NCBI RefSeq assembly: GCF_003573695.1
Contig: NC_039364.1
Coordinates: 236,213,656 to 236,277,655 of the forward strand
DNA: 64,000 nt
Reading direction: 5' to 3'
Source of the DNA: Papaver somniferum
Lineage: Eukaryota; Streptophyta; Magnoliopsida; Ranunculales; Papaveraceae
Shown: in pieces, positions 1-11,589 of the stretch
Position numbering within the stretch: position 1 is the stretch's first letter
Layout: every line of letters starts with the position of its first letter
Position numbers and translations under genes: made by a program
Notes under the pieces: model-generated
Seen by the model: the letters and a program-made list of their open reading frames with translations, nothing else
Told to the model about the DNA's origin: nothing
Database searches by the model: none

Positions 1-300
1 TTGTACTTTGAATGCTATTGTGTATCCTTTGGTGCTAGTTTGCCTCCTTTCTAGACAGCTTCCATTTTATCGATCCAAAAGTAAAATAAAATTGCAGGTG
101 CTTTCAGAAGGTCTATGGTAATCTCTCTATTTGGTACCGTGAGCTTCACTATCATGTGTGGGAAACTGATCCGATGTGCTGCTGTTTATGGGGAAACGTT
201 TTGAGCCGCTATTATTGCTGGTTGTCCTGAATGAAGGTGTTGGTGGAGGCAGAAGTGCTGGAAGAATTTTAGCGACGTTTCTCTTGACGCTGCCTCTGCA
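1..300 (+). repeat. Dispersed repeat A, copy 1 (cut by window edge)
   Basis: This stretch is similar to 38101-38440 and, for its first 130 bases, to 12310-12420. Shared landmarks are TTGTACTTTG, GGTGCTAGTT, CAGCTTCCATTTTATCGA, CAGAAGGTCT and the downstream TGTGGGAA.CTGAT segment. No protein frame is conserved between copies. The 38101 copy lies about 800 bp downstream of the F-box gene, so repeat A may be an old gene-downstream region carried by duplication; that origin is inference. The similarity between copies is visible directly. Confidence 0.6.
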
Positions 301-344
301 GTAGTTGCCTGTTACATGCAAAAAAAACAAAAACAAAACAAAAC

Positions 345-903
345 AAAAAAAGGTATTTTAGAATACCTTAAGTTGGTTCTCCTCCTTCTGAAACCTTCTG
401 CAAATATGTCGATACCTCGCCTTGAACCCATGACTTTATGGTTACGTGGTATACACTGTACCACTAAGGCTAACCTCTATGGTTTTCTAATCTAGCAGCT
501 AGATTGGCCATCCACGTCAGCTAGGGCAACCTCCTAAGTCTTATGGGATGATTAATCTAGCAGCTAGATTAGAAGACCACGTCAGCGGGACCACCATCTA
601 GCGCTGAACGGTTCAGCGCTGAGCGCTGTTTGGTTCAGCCCTTTAAATCTCAGCCGTTAGATCAGAAAATTTTATCCAGCGCCGAATGGTTCAGGGTTTT
701 GGTTACTTTTTGAGCGTTGAACGGTTCAGCTTTTGAAACTAGATGTTAGTTGAACTGCGAGCAAATGCTAGGAGAGAGAAGTAGCAGGTACAGGTGTTAA
801 CTTTTTTCCCACACTTATTTTTTTATTTGCAACACTTTTTGGCCAATCTAACAGCTCAATCTAGCCCATAGGGATTAGCCTAAAGACAAGGAGGCGTTGG
901 TGC
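345..903 (-). repeat. tRNA-derived SINE, split by a MITE
   Basis: Read on the minus strand, a tRNA-like head (with AGTGGTACAG, box-A-like) is followed by a box-B match GGTTCAAGGC (plus-strand 419-428), then a non-tRNA body and a T-rich tail running into TTTTTGTTTTG (about 310-350). The head continues past the MITE at 468-880 into 884-903. A second copy at 38744-38816 shares both ends (GGTATTTTAG and GGAGGCGTTGGTGC) but has lost the middle. Pol III-type boxes and a T-rich end fit plant SINEs; the family is not identified. Confidence 0.55.
468..880. mobile_element. Tourist-like (PIF/Harbinger) MITE
   Basis: Terminal inverted repeats GGCTAACCTCTATGG (468-482) and, at the other end read in reverse, GGCTAATCCCTATGGG. 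The flanking TAA at 465-467 and 881-883 is the 3-bp TWA target duplication typical of PIF/Harbinger. The related locus at 38780-38800 lacks the insert and reads straight through (CCACTGAAGACACGG), giving an empty site. There is no coding capacity. Inside is a palindrome at 600-620 with perfect 10-bp arms around AGCGCTGAAC, further GCGYTGAACGGTTCAG copies near 680 and 716, and two TAATCTAGCAGCTAGATT blocks near 488 and 551. Confidence 0.8.
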
Positions 904-969
904 CTGAATATCGTTCTCATTCGCTTAGATAGGCTATGGTCCCATGGATCTCTAAAATAGGCTCATCTG

Positions 970-1473
970 TTACAGAGGGGATTACCACAAAACCGATGCA
1001 AACCGCGTTACACTATCATGTCCACCAGGATAAAAGTTCATTCATAAGCTCATCTTTTAAAGATATCTGTGTTGGTTGAAAAAAACGGGTATTTCAGTAG
1101 ATCCAAAAATTCTCGTAAAACAAGATTTTCCATGCCATTTCAATATCTCATAATTATTATTAGATTTTTCATCTAATTAAATATTATTTTTATTATTAGA
1201 TAAAGAGTATTACATTAACTAGTTGGTCAGTTGCGGAGGAGATTACCAGAAAACCGATGCAAACCGGGTTACACTATCATGTCCACCAGGATAAAAGTTC
1301 ATTCATAAAATCATCTTTTTGGTTGAGCAAAACGGATATTTCAGTAGATCCAAAAATTCTCGTAAAACAAGATTTTCCATGCCATTTCAATATCTCACAA
1401 TTATTATTATATTTTTCATCTAATTAAATATTATTTTTTATTATTAGATAAAGAGTATTACATTAACTAGTTG
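970..1473. repeat. Two-unit tandem duplication, about 250 bp per unit
   Basis: Unit 1 (about 970-1225) and unit 2 (about 1231-1473) share ACCGATGCAAACCG, TGTCCACCAGGATAAAAG, TTCAGTAGATCCAAAAATTC and the closing CATTAACTAGTTG. The offset is 261 bp at the left and 248 bp at the right, because unit 2 has lost about 13 bp near 1310. No coding frame is shared and no transposon ends were found. Confidence 0.8.
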
Positions 1474-3310
1474 AAAGCCATATAGAGCACCAACAGAAAA
1501 ATATCTTCTTCTCTCAGAGTTTTCTCTTTCCTCCGAGTTTTGCTCTGCAACTCGGGGTGACCGAGTCACACCAAAATCCACCATTAATATCACCTCCATC
1601 AAAGAAATGCAACCAGCAATTCAAAGATGATGAACCAAAGATTTGAAATTGTCAAACTACTAGTTATGTGTTTTTCGTCTTGATTTAGTCTGAAAGAATC
1701 AAACTATCTCCAGTTAGCAAGAGAGATGCCCTAGGTTGGGTTTGGATTTCAATTCTTCAATGGGTTCTAACTGTGAGATTGTTTAATTTGGTTTCTTTGA
1801 TAGTTTTTAATCACTCTTGTATCATTCAGTTTTGTGTTTTTTGTTTCTCTGCTGCATAAACTTAATTAACAGGAACCCTTTTTTTGGCTACCCAGTAGCC
1901 ATGAAGAAAAAAAAGAAAAAAATTAACAGTGTTCTATCTATGGGGGAAGCATCAACTATAACAAATTTCAGGAATCGGGTCAAGAGTCTAAACTTTTACA
2001 TGAATAAATTAGTGATTCAATTTGATGGAATTTATACTCACAGTACCATCCTCAGATTTACTCATGGGTACCGGCACAAAAGTCGTGGACTACCGCTGTT
2101 TCACTCAGGCACGATCCAGAACCTTTATACTAGAATAACAAATATCTATAGTTTCCCTGTTGCTGCTGCTGCAGATGGAGAGAAAACAACTAGAATCTTG
2201 AATGGTTCCGAGTCATGTCGAAAAGGTTCGCCACCGAGTCGACCAGAAGAAGACGATGGTCCACAAGAGCTGAAGTGGACCCCATCATCCAATAATTCAC
2301 CTGCAAACTCAACTGTGGAGCGAAACTAAAAACAGACAATGCCACGCGCAAAAACAGATAAATATGAGTTGTCAAGCATGTCCCGTCTGACAGATAAGAA
2401 TAACTCCGACACATCACAACTAACTAGGGCGCGGTTATTTACTAATGATACCCCAATTTCAAGCCACGCCTTACCGAAAGTCTGTGAGTCACACCGAGTT
2501 TCTAAACAATGCGGTAAAGTCAAGTCAGCGGTCAATCATGCAACAAGCACTACATGCAATCAATGCCCGGCTACAAACCCGATCAAACCAATCCAAAGGC
2601 TAACACAGTCGGGAAGGAACTTTTCAGCTGTAGGAGAAAGGTTCGCTGAAAACCTTTGTGGAAAAATGCGAGATGTTGGCAGAACCCAACTCTCGCATGA
2701 AAAATGAGTAATGTCTTTGGGCACTGTCAAATGAAAGACCAATTTTTGACAGTCCAAGTATGGCGCGAACTCGCGCACAATGTTAGGTTAACTTCCCATA
2801 TTCTGTATATAAATAAGTGTGCTATGGCGCCATGTTCCAATAGTACTTTAAGTCTAGTTTCAGGTTATGGTCTCTATCGTGCTCTTTCATGGGATCATTC
2901 TGCAGGATTTGGTTACTCTCGGAAAATGCAATGCTACACCAACAACTTGAATAGTCGATGCAACCTTTCCAACCACTGTGAGAAAGACCGTAATCATCAA
3001 CTAGTATTTGCTTTTATGTTTTTTCCTTCCATGTTTTTAGAAAAGCTTTTTAGTAGTACTAAATATAGTTTAGAGTCTGCGGAACATCAACAACCGGATT
3101 CCTCTATGCAAGTTTCACATCAACAACAACAACGAAAGGTGCTTACAGAAGGTGAGGACAGGATCCATACACCACAACACAACAGCAGCAACTACCAATC
3201 CACCAACCAAGCAGCTATACAACCATCGTCAACACCCTCGGATCACTTCAAGGCTCAAACTATGAAGTATCCGTCAAATCTTAGGCTATTCTTATGGATA
3301 GTCATTGAAG
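1474..3310 (+). other. Unassigned region with three open frames
   Basis: The open plus-strand stretches 1817-2329 (170 codons), 2339-2707 (122) and 2704-3363 (219) encode proteins I do not recognise. The last is rich in Gln, His, Asn and Ser near its end (QQQQR, PQHNSSNYQ) and runs into the CACTA element, so its final codons are transposon sequence. The Gln/Asn-rich part lies upstream of the LINE once the CACTA insertion is removed, so it could be LINE 5' leader or ORF1. That is inference only: no zinc knuckle or RRM is visible. I see no promoter or splice pattern that would make this a host gene. Confidence 0.25.
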
Positions 3311-3313
3311 AAG

Positions 3314-6117
3314 CACTAGTCCAAATATGGGCTTTGGTGACAGTTCGATATTCGAAACCATGACAGTTCACTAATGGAATGTTACAAAAGAAGAACCTAT
3401 GAGATATAGGTAACAGTTTCTTACTAAAACTCACACCAATAATGGTAAACAATGGTGACAGTTTTCAAACTGTTACTGAATGACTATACAACGGCAATTC
3501 TTGTAAAAAAAGGTCACAGTACGCTGATGTATAGTGACAGTTATGAAACTGTTATTATTCTTAATCTATTATAACTGATTTATAAAATAACTGTTATCTA
3601 AGTGTAAACCTATAAGTAACAGTTCTTTGAATTACCGCCACCTCCATTTATAATGACACTTATGATCAAAAACGGTTACCGTTCATACGATGCAACCATA
3701 GCGTTCTCAGGCGCACGATGTAGGTAGTTTGAGCCCTTATATGGTTATCTGTTATATGGCGGTTTTGTTAGTGGGTCTGTTTTGTTAGTGAGTCTATCTC
3801 ATTCTCAGTCTCAGTCTCGACCCCTCATTTTCTCATTTTTGTTATTAGGAACCCCAAAACAAGAATCTTAACCAATTTCTCAATACCATCACCATCTCGA
3901 TCTATTTCCTTCCATTAAATGAAAATCCTAGTCTCTTTCGGCAATTCTTATCGCTGTACAAGCAGATCTCATCATATCTCTCTCTCTTCTAATGGTCTTT
4001 TTTCTTAACATAATCTGGGATCTAATCTTTTACTGCAATCTAGGTTTTTATCTTTTATGCATCTCGATTGATCTGATATTTTTCTATTTTGTTCTTGTGT
4101 ACAGGAATCGCGCCTTAAAGCTCTCTCTTCCTTAACTCCAATGGAAAACTACATGAATCTCTCGATTTCTTCTCTCCGGAAAAAGCATGTATCTTGATTG
4201 GGTGCTTGATGGTGCTCGCGATTATTAAGCAAGTATGTGATTTCTTACAAGGTTTATGAGTTTTCGATTTTTTATTAGTGAAATTTCCAGGATTTGGGTT
4301 TATCTTACTTTTTCAGTTGATTTTGGATAGAAGATGATTTTGAGTCTTTTCATATGATATTTTAGGATTTCAAGCTTGTTATTTTGATTCCCTGATTCTT
4401 AATTTTGTATTCACAGTTGAATACAAGGTTAGTTTGTTTTTTTTTTTTTACCAAGTGTCAATTTTACGGTTAACCGGCATGTTGTTGGTTTACCAAGGGA
4501 ATATAAGTAGTCATGCTTGTATTTAGCCCTGCAAGATAGTTTTATTATCACTAGTTTAATTTAATGAAAATTTGAACAATTTGAACTATACTGCTAAGTG
4601 CTTGACCACTTGTTAATAATGAAGAAGGATAGTACTGCAGAGAAACAAAATTCTGAATACTCAATAGTGCTTGAAATAAGCATATATATAATACGTCTCT
4701 TTATTCATTTTCATTGGTCCATGGTTGTCAACTACTCTTATCGGTTCCTTCTAGTCACCACGATGATTCTACCAAATAATTTATTCTTTTAGTGTTTACA
4801 TTGTATCTTTCTCAGTAATATCTTGAATAGTTGAATCCTTGTGATGCAATATTTATCATCAAATGTTTTTCCTCCCATTCTAAGAATTCAGAAAATTTCC
4901 CAGGATGAGATACAAGATGCCCGTTTCTTTCCTTGATTAGTTAACTTGGCATGTTCAGTTGTATTCGGTAATTTAAATTGTGTTTACAATTATTACCTAT
5001 TTTATTATATAAGTAATGTGATCTTTATTAAGTGAGAACTTTGCTTCAGGAAATCTCTGTCATATGGCTGCAACTACAACAATTTTTCGAAGAAGTTCTT
5101 CATCCACTAATTTATTATTTGGTTTCAAGTAAGCCTTAGTTTCTGTTTGATACGATCTAAACGTTTTTTGGATATAGGAGTTAATGACTGCAACACTACA
5201 AGACAGCTGAACAGGTGGTTACACATCAATATGATATTTCACTTTTCTCTGTTGCATTTTGAATAGTTGAATCCATGGGATGCATTATTCATCATACAAT
5301 ATATTTTTTTCACATTTCTATGAGTACGAGTTCACAAAATTGATGTGTCCTAGGATGAAGGATGTTATGTATTGGAGATCTTTTAATGTGGACATGTGAT
5401 CTACTTTGCAGGCATCTAGAGTGCTTTGCTTCAGAATTTTAAGTTGTGGTTGCATGCACAAATTCTTCTACTAATGACAAGGAAGAGCATCAAAGTTCAA
5501 GAAACCTGAGGTGGTGGAAGCTAGTTTAGAGCATTAGAGTTCAGGAAATATTTTTTGTTATGAAAAAGAATGATATAATTTTATCTATTTAATTTTGTCT
5601 TATGTTGCTATTATTGTGTTGAACCTTGAATTTCTGAAATACAATTTTATTTTTCTAGCTCTATCTTTCACTTTAAATTATCACCAATAATTGTAGTATT
5701 TTCTCACTGCAAATCTACTTATACAGTAGCAGTTGTATGTAATATATGTTACTCATAAGTGTGTACTGTGACAGTTTTACTGAAAGTGTGTCGCTGAAGA
5801 GGTTTTATGATGGCAGTTTCATTTTGAAAATGTTGTGGTACGTGGTCAACTGTGACAGGTTTATTAAGAAACTGATACCTTAGTACAAGAAACCAAGTTT
5901 TTTTATGACAGTTCCTTTTAGAAAATGTTACATTAAGTTTTCAACAATAACAGGTTTATGAAGAAACTATTACCTTATAACCATGATTTTGTAACAGTTT
6001 CTTAAAGACCTTTCGTAACAGAGGCTTTGGTGACAGTGCAATATTTTTCTAAAACTGTTACAGAATTACTTTGGTGACAGTTTTGAACTGTCACCTAAGC
6101 CCATTTTTGTACAAGTG
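3314..6117. mobile_element. Non-autonomous CACTA (En/Spm-type) transposon
   Basis: The element starts CACTAGTCCAAATATGGGC and its other end, reverse-complemented, reads CACTTGTACAAAAATGGGC. Similarity continues through GGTGACAGTT. The 3-bp target duplication AAG lies at 3311-3313 and 6118-6120, as expected for CACTA. Subterminal copies of TGACAGTTT and its complement are dense at 3330-3620 and 5750-6090. No transposase frame is present in 2.8 kb. The interior (about 3770-5650) has UTR-like and intron-like sequence, including a short ATG frame at 4141 after a pyrimidine-rich ACAG; this may be captured gene sequence, which I cannot identify. Confidence 0.85.
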
Positions 6118-6810
6118 AAGGTTTCATACCCTTCACACTACGGATATACCACCACCACATCATCAACAACTACTGGGCTAGCTATAACTACTGTGTTCTA
6201 CACCAACTGTGGGTTCAAACACCAGGACCAAGATATAACCAAGATGGTGACGAAACTATGCATGTAACTGTAACAAGGGTCAAAAAGGGAATCAAAAATC
6301 GCAGGAATATCCACGCTATCAAGGAGATGAGGTCTAATCGAACTAGACGGTCAGAAGTTAATGCTTATAATTGGGAATTAGTTATGTTAATGGTGAGTTA
6401 TCCGATTGTAAAGACTGGGAATGTTGTATTCCCAGACTATGTAACCCTTGACATTTCAAGTGGCTTCAAATACTACTAACCAAACTTCTATGAGTATCAA
6501 TGATAGGGGAAAAGATGCAGTGCAAACTCTTGATGTTGTAAGGGGCAGTAAGAGACTTAGAATGGAGGACCTGGACAGCGCTTCGGGGGTTGCTACGACA
6601 TCATTGCACATCAGAGATACCCATGAATCACACGGCTGCAATCCTGAAATTGATGAACAGTTATGTCTTTCTCCTATCTATTTTCAAAATCTTACTGTTA
6701 GAAATTTACTGTCATTGTATAGTTGTGAATATATTGTGCTTTTGTTAGTTAGTATCTCTCAACTCTTAGACCTTATTTGCCTGTTTTTTTACTTTGGATG
6801 TTTTGTGAGT

Positions 6811-7772
6811 ATGAAAATCTTGGCATGGAATGTTCAAGGGATCGGAAATCCCTTGACTAAAAATCATTTACGAAGTGAAATTGCAACCCATTATCCAGAT
6901 ATTATTTTCATGTCTGAAACTAGGACTGGAGAAAGAAAAATGAGACTTATCCTTAAGGAGTTTGGTTATCCAAACTCCTGGATTCAAAGTTCTTTTGGTT
7001 TGTCTGATGGTTTGTCTGTCTTGTGGAAAGATGGTTTTCATATGGAAATCATCCAGGAAGAGATAAAGCTTATCTCTTTTTTGTAAAGACTGATGCTTCA
7101 GTAGGTTTTTGGATACTGTCATGTATGTATGGTTCCCTCCAAGAACATGAAAAGATTCAACAATGGTATGCTCTTGATAGACTTGCTTCTGACTATAATT
7201 ATCCATGGTTACTAGTAGGTGACCTAAATACCATTTTGCATTCATCTGAAAAAGTAGGAGGCACAAATATCCCTAATAGAAAACATGACTTCCCTGCCCA
7301 ATGTATCCGAAATTTGGGTCTAACAGATGTTGTTTGGTCCGGAGACCCATTCACTTGGTCCAATCACAGACAAGGCGATTCTTTAATCAGGGTTCGATTA
7401 GATCGTGCATTAGCCAATTCGTTATGGTATGATAATTTTCCTTCCGCACAACTGCATAATCTACTGCCAATAGGTTCTGACCATGCTCCATTGTTATTAG
7501 TTACTGAGTCAAATGTTAGAAGAAAGGATAGTCCATTCCGACTATTTGAACATTGGTTAGGAAACAAAGATTGTAAGTCTACCATAGGGGTTGTTTGGAA
7601 TATAAATGTTCAGCATCATGATAGCATTCACAATAAACTTATTTCTACTCAGCACGCTTTAACTAATTGGAGTCAAGTGACTTTTGGTAGTATACAAAGC
7701 AGAATCAAAAACATAAAGCATAATTTGTTGAATATGTCTTGCAATAATCCTTCAGCTGAACTCACTCCTTAA
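6811..7772 (+). pseudogene. LINE ORF2, endonuclease domain
   Basis: The start at 6811 gives MKILAWNVQGIGNP, the standard N-terminus of the APE-like endonuclease of plant L1 elements. The frame breaks near 7075-7086 and resumes from about 7080 in another frame, where the family motifs GDLN (near 7220) and GSDHAPLL (near 7475) are visible. The domain would nick target DNA to prime reverse transcription. A stop at 7770 separates it from about 200 further decayed residues (7773-7985, YFAYGDHNTKYFHA) that lead into the reverse transcriptase. It is not functional as it stands. Confidence 0.85.
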
Positions 7773-8051
7773 TATAAACAATTAAAGCTTGAACTTGCTC
7801 ATTGGTATGATATTCATAATCAACAATTGCGCCAAACTTCTAGAGATAACTATTTCGCTTATGGTGATCATAACACGAAATATTTTCATGCTAGGGAAAA
7901 TTTTAGGCGTAGAAGAAATCACATAGCATCACTTCAGAACTGCTTAGGTATGTGGTGTAAAGAGCGTGATCACCTTGAAAGTTTTTGAACTGGTCATTTT
8001 TAACATATTAATACTTCCACTAATCCTAGACAGGATATAAAATTACTGAAT

Positions 8052-9097
8052 TTGATTCCTTCTTGTGTGACTGCTGAAGATAATGAAATGCTTTTAAGAA
8101 TTCCGGATGTGAATGAAATTAGAAGTACAATTGCTCAGATGCTTTCATGGAAAGCACCTGGCCCTGACGGATTTCAAATTGTCTTTTATAAACATAATTG
8201 GGAAATTGTTGAATCTGATATTGTCTCTGTAGTTCAGGATTTTCTTATGTCTCAATATTTATATCCTCTCTTGATTTCACATATCAGACTTTAATTCCCA
8301 AAGTGGAGTGCCCTGCTTCTCCAACTGACTTTAAACCCATTAGCTTATGTAATTCTACATATAAGATTATTTCAAAGCTTATGGTGAATCGCATGAAGCC
8401 AATCATATCTAAAATTGTCTCACCATTTCAGGCTGCGTTTGTACCAGGTAGACATATTCAGAATAATATAGTTATAGCTCATGAATTACTAGACACAATG
8501 AAGAAGAAGAAACATAGATATGGTGTTGTAGCTATGAAATTAGACATGACTAAGGCTTTCGATCGGCTCGAATGAAATTTTCTTATTGATATTTTGTCAA
8601 AATTATGTTTTGCTAAAGCTTGGTGTGATATGATTTTACAATGCATTAGTACCCCAACTATCTCTTTGCTTCTAAATGGAACTCCTTGTTCTCCTTTTCA
8701 GCCAACAAGGGGCCTTCGTCAAGGTGACTGTTTGTCTCCATATTTGTTTATTATTTGTATGGTGGCTTTGTCTCGGCTCCTTCTACATGGTGAAGTGAAA
8801 AATTTCTTCATGGTGTTAAGCCTGCTAAATCTAGACCTTCTATCTCACATCTTTTTCGCAGATGATGTCCTCCTCTTTTTGAAAGCTAAATCGTCTGAAC
8901 TTAGGTATGCTCAAGATATTCTTTTGAGGTTCAGTCGCTCTTCAGGTAATTAACCCTATCAAGAGTGCTATAGCTTTTAGCAAAAACATTTCTAGGAGTG
9001 GACAAACTGAAATAGCTAACATGTTACAGATGAACACTATGAAGCTCACTGATAGATATTTACGGGTGTCATTATTTCTTAATCGGTCTAAGGTTTT
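8052..9097 (+). pseudogene. LINE ORF2, reverse transcriptase domain
   Basis: Broken frames 8052-8294, 8303-8575 and 8594-8953 hold, in order, KAPGPDGF (near 8153), FKPISLCNSTYKIISK, FQAAFVPGR, MKLDMTKAFDRLE with the first catalytic Asp, RQGDCLSPYLF, and FADDVLLF (about 8860) with the Asp pair of the active site. These are the ordered motifs of a plant L1 reverse transcriptase. Stops or shifts at about 8294, 8573 and 8952 inactivate it. From 8953 to 9097 decayed sequence (INPIKSA-like) leads to the next domain. Confidence 0.88.
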
Positions 9098-10911
9098 GTG
9101 TTTTCAACCATTAGTACAACAAATGCAGAAACACTTAGATGGTTGGTAAAAAAAAAGCTAATTCCCCAACCAGGAAGAGCAATTCAAATACAGTCTGTGT
9201 TAAATTCAGTTGCTTCTTATCAAATGACATGTTTCCCTATTCCTGATGCTTTTCTAAAAAAATTAGATACGCTTCAGCGTAGATATTGGTGGGGGCATCA
9301 CCCACGAAAGAAAGGTTACAACCCTAAATCTTGGAAAGTTTTGTTCCTTCCCAAACGACATGGTGGTATGGGTTTTAAAAATCTTCGAAAATTCAATTTA
9401 GCCATGCTTACAAAAATGGCATGGAGGCTGGTTACTCGACCTGAGGCTTTGAGTTCTCAAGTTTTGAAATCCAAGTATTTCCCAAAACATAAACCTTTAC
9501 ACTCACTTGGTAGGAAAAAAGGTACTTGGATTTGGAATGGTATCACTAGAGGGTTAGAAATCGTTAGAAAGCATCACATATGGGAAGTGGATAATGGTCA
9601 GGATATAATATATGGAAGGATAATTGGGCACATACGATGTCACAACCACTTACTAGGCCAGCTGCGTATTATTTGCAAGATTATACTCAGCTCTCTCAAC
9701 TTATTGACCCCTATTCTAGGCAATGGGATGAAGCTTCTTTTGTTGAACTGTTTACCACTGAACAAATACAACAAATTCAGTTGATTCGAATCCCCTACTC
9801 TGAGGATGAATGTATTAGATGGTCTCTTACTAGATTTGGTGCTTTCTCTACAAAATCTGTGTACAAAATGTTGTTAGGTTCTCAATGTTCAGCTGCTAGT
9901 TCTCAACAAAAATAGTGGCTTAGGTTATGGCATACGGACATATTACCCAAATTTAGATTGTTTCTTTGGAAGTGTCTACAAAATATTTTGCCTCTAAAAA
10001 CGTATCTTTTTCGATTTAACATTGTGGAGAATGATCTGTGTCCTCTATGTGGTTTATATTCAGAAACTTTTGATCACTTACTTTTGCATTGTGATTTTTC
10101 TAGAGCCATATGGTTTCAGTTATGTCCTCAAGTTTTTGCAATGATTCAATAGTTTCAATCTTTCAAGGACTGGATTTGGAGTTGGTTTGCTACTAATATT
10201 ACATCACATACTCAGAAAACTCTTACTCTTTACATTGTTATTATGTGGCAAATATGGAAAGCTCGTTGCAGTGCTAGTATGGACAACAAGAGACAATGTC
10301 CTGTAGTCACTATCCATCAAGTTAACATTCTCCTAGAGTCTTTAACTCAAACACATAACCTTTACATGTGTCTCCAGAAAAATGTCCTTACAGCTGCAAC
10401 ACCATTTAATAAGTATCAGTTTAATATTTCATTGTGGAATCAACACACTAACACTTGTTTAATGTTTGTGGATGCTTCCTTGGGAAGATCCTCATATTCA
10501 GCAGGTTGTAGCATTTTCTTCTATAGAGCCGATGGTAGATTTGCAGCAGCCAGATGTTGGCCAACGGTTGCAGAATCAATCTTAGAAGTTGAAGCTCATG
10601 CACTCTTGATGGTTATTGAATGGGCTCAAAACATACATGTTCAAAACATCTTCTTCATTTCTGACAATCTTGAACTCGTTACTGCTATCAATGGCATTCA
10701 TTCTAGTATCCCTTGGAAGATTTACTCTTATGTCCAAGACTGTCAAAACGGATTTGCTCTGTTAGGTAGTCCAGTCTGTAAATATGTTCAGAGTAAGTTC
10801 AATGCTGCAGCAGATGGTTTGGCTAAGTTAGTTAGGAAATCCCGTGTCAATAGTATTTGGGATAACACGCCTCATGTATGTATTTTAGATAAACTCTATG
10901 CTTGGATGTAA
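9098..10911 (+). pseudogene. LINE ORF2, zinc-binding region and RNase H
   Basis: Segments 9098-9640 (RRYWWGHHPRKKGYNPKSW, GGMGFKNLRKFNLAML), 9637-9912 and 9958-10152 (LCPLCGLYSETFDHLLLHC, the zf-RVT Cys/His cluster) precede an RNase H domain at 10243-10911. The RNase H acidic residues are all present: Asp in FVDAS (near 10468), Glu in EVEAHAL, Asp in ISDNLE and Asp in AADGLAKLV. Stops at 9913 and 10150 and shifts near 9640 break the frame. The RNase H is the longest intact piece of this LINE. Its stop is followed 45 bases later by the poly-A. Confidence 0.85.
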
Positions 10912-10968
10912 GCTCTGTACTGTTTTGTTTATTGGGTTTAATGCAATGTTTCCTTCAAAAAAAAAAAA

Positions 10969-11190
10969 GGTTGCGGTGCTAGCCTACCAGCGGGCCTCAT
11001 GGATAACCTAGCCAAGGAAGCCGAAGCGGATGGGGGGCTGAGATTCTGTCACAAATGGGACAAGCTAACACTACCTTTCATGTTAATTCCTGCAATATTA
11101 CGCCATTTGGGCTCGAACCTAGGACCTCCTTGAGAGCATGAAACTTTGGGAAATGGTGATGACCAGCCGAGATAGGTGCCCGTTTTCATC
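10969..11190 (-). repeat. Possible second tRNA-related SINE
   Basis: On the minus strand GGTTCGAGCCC (plus-strand 11110-11121) matches the Pol III B box, with a weak A-box-like TCGGCTGGTCATCACC about 55 bases before it. The sequence then runs about 140 bases to the T-run that on the plus strand is the LINE poly-A. It is not similar to the SINE at 345-903. It could instead be unrelated sequence with a chance B box. Confidence 0.35.
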
Positions 11191-11589
11191 TAATTTGATT
11201 TTGATTTATACTTTATGAGAAAATTCCGGAAAAAAACATTTTCAGTTAAACACGGCCGCGTCAGACGATTTTCTAGTCATCTCCACGAGATTGGAGTCAG
11301 AGATTTCGTCTCGCTCCACAGCCGAGACCTAGAAAATCGGTGAGATCTCGGCTGTCCCGTCATAGATGACTGCTTTCTTACAAACACCTACAGATGACTG
11401 CTTTCTTACAAACAACTACTCTCTACGTTACAAGAAGGTTATTTTTGAGACCGATTGAGTCAGTATAGTGAAATCAATAAAATTTCCTTTATAATTCAGA
11501 CCTTTGAGACCTGATCAATCTGCAACTTGGTATGTCAAATTGTCAATGTTAACCTCAGAAACCTCTTCTTGTTCCTTTAATTTGCCGCC
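11191..11589. other. Non-coding stretch with small inverted and direct repeats
   Basis: The segment holds AGATGACTGCTTTCTTACAAACA twice in tandem (about 11364 and 11391, each listed here only by its core AGATGACTGCTTTC), and paired arms GCCGAGACC...GGTGAGATCTCGGC near 11320-11360. No gene, transposon end or RNA gene was recognised. Confidence 0.4.

Larger units (their letters stand above)
6121..10968 (+). mobile_element. L1-type plant LINE, degenerate, 5' limit uncertain
   Basis: A non-LTR retrotransposon with the order endonuclease, reverse transcriptase, zinc-binding region, RNase H and a 3' poly-A of 12 bases (10957-10968). Upstream of the endonuclease, 6448-6640 has a basic, Ser/Arg-rich segment (SKRLRMEDLDSASG) of the kind found at the end of plant LINE ORF1, but ORF1 is not otherwise recognisable. 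The true 5' end is unknown and may lie before the CACTA insertion. No target duplication of the LINE could be matched. Many stops and shifts make it a dead copy. Confidence 0.75.

Noticed and set aside
419..467. A complete tRNA gene at the SINE head
   Set aside because: Only box-like motifs are present; no acceptor stem, and the anticodon region does not fold as a tRNA.
4598..4792. 64-codon frame in the CACTA interior
   Set aside because: Short, no known motif, and preceded by intron-like sequence.
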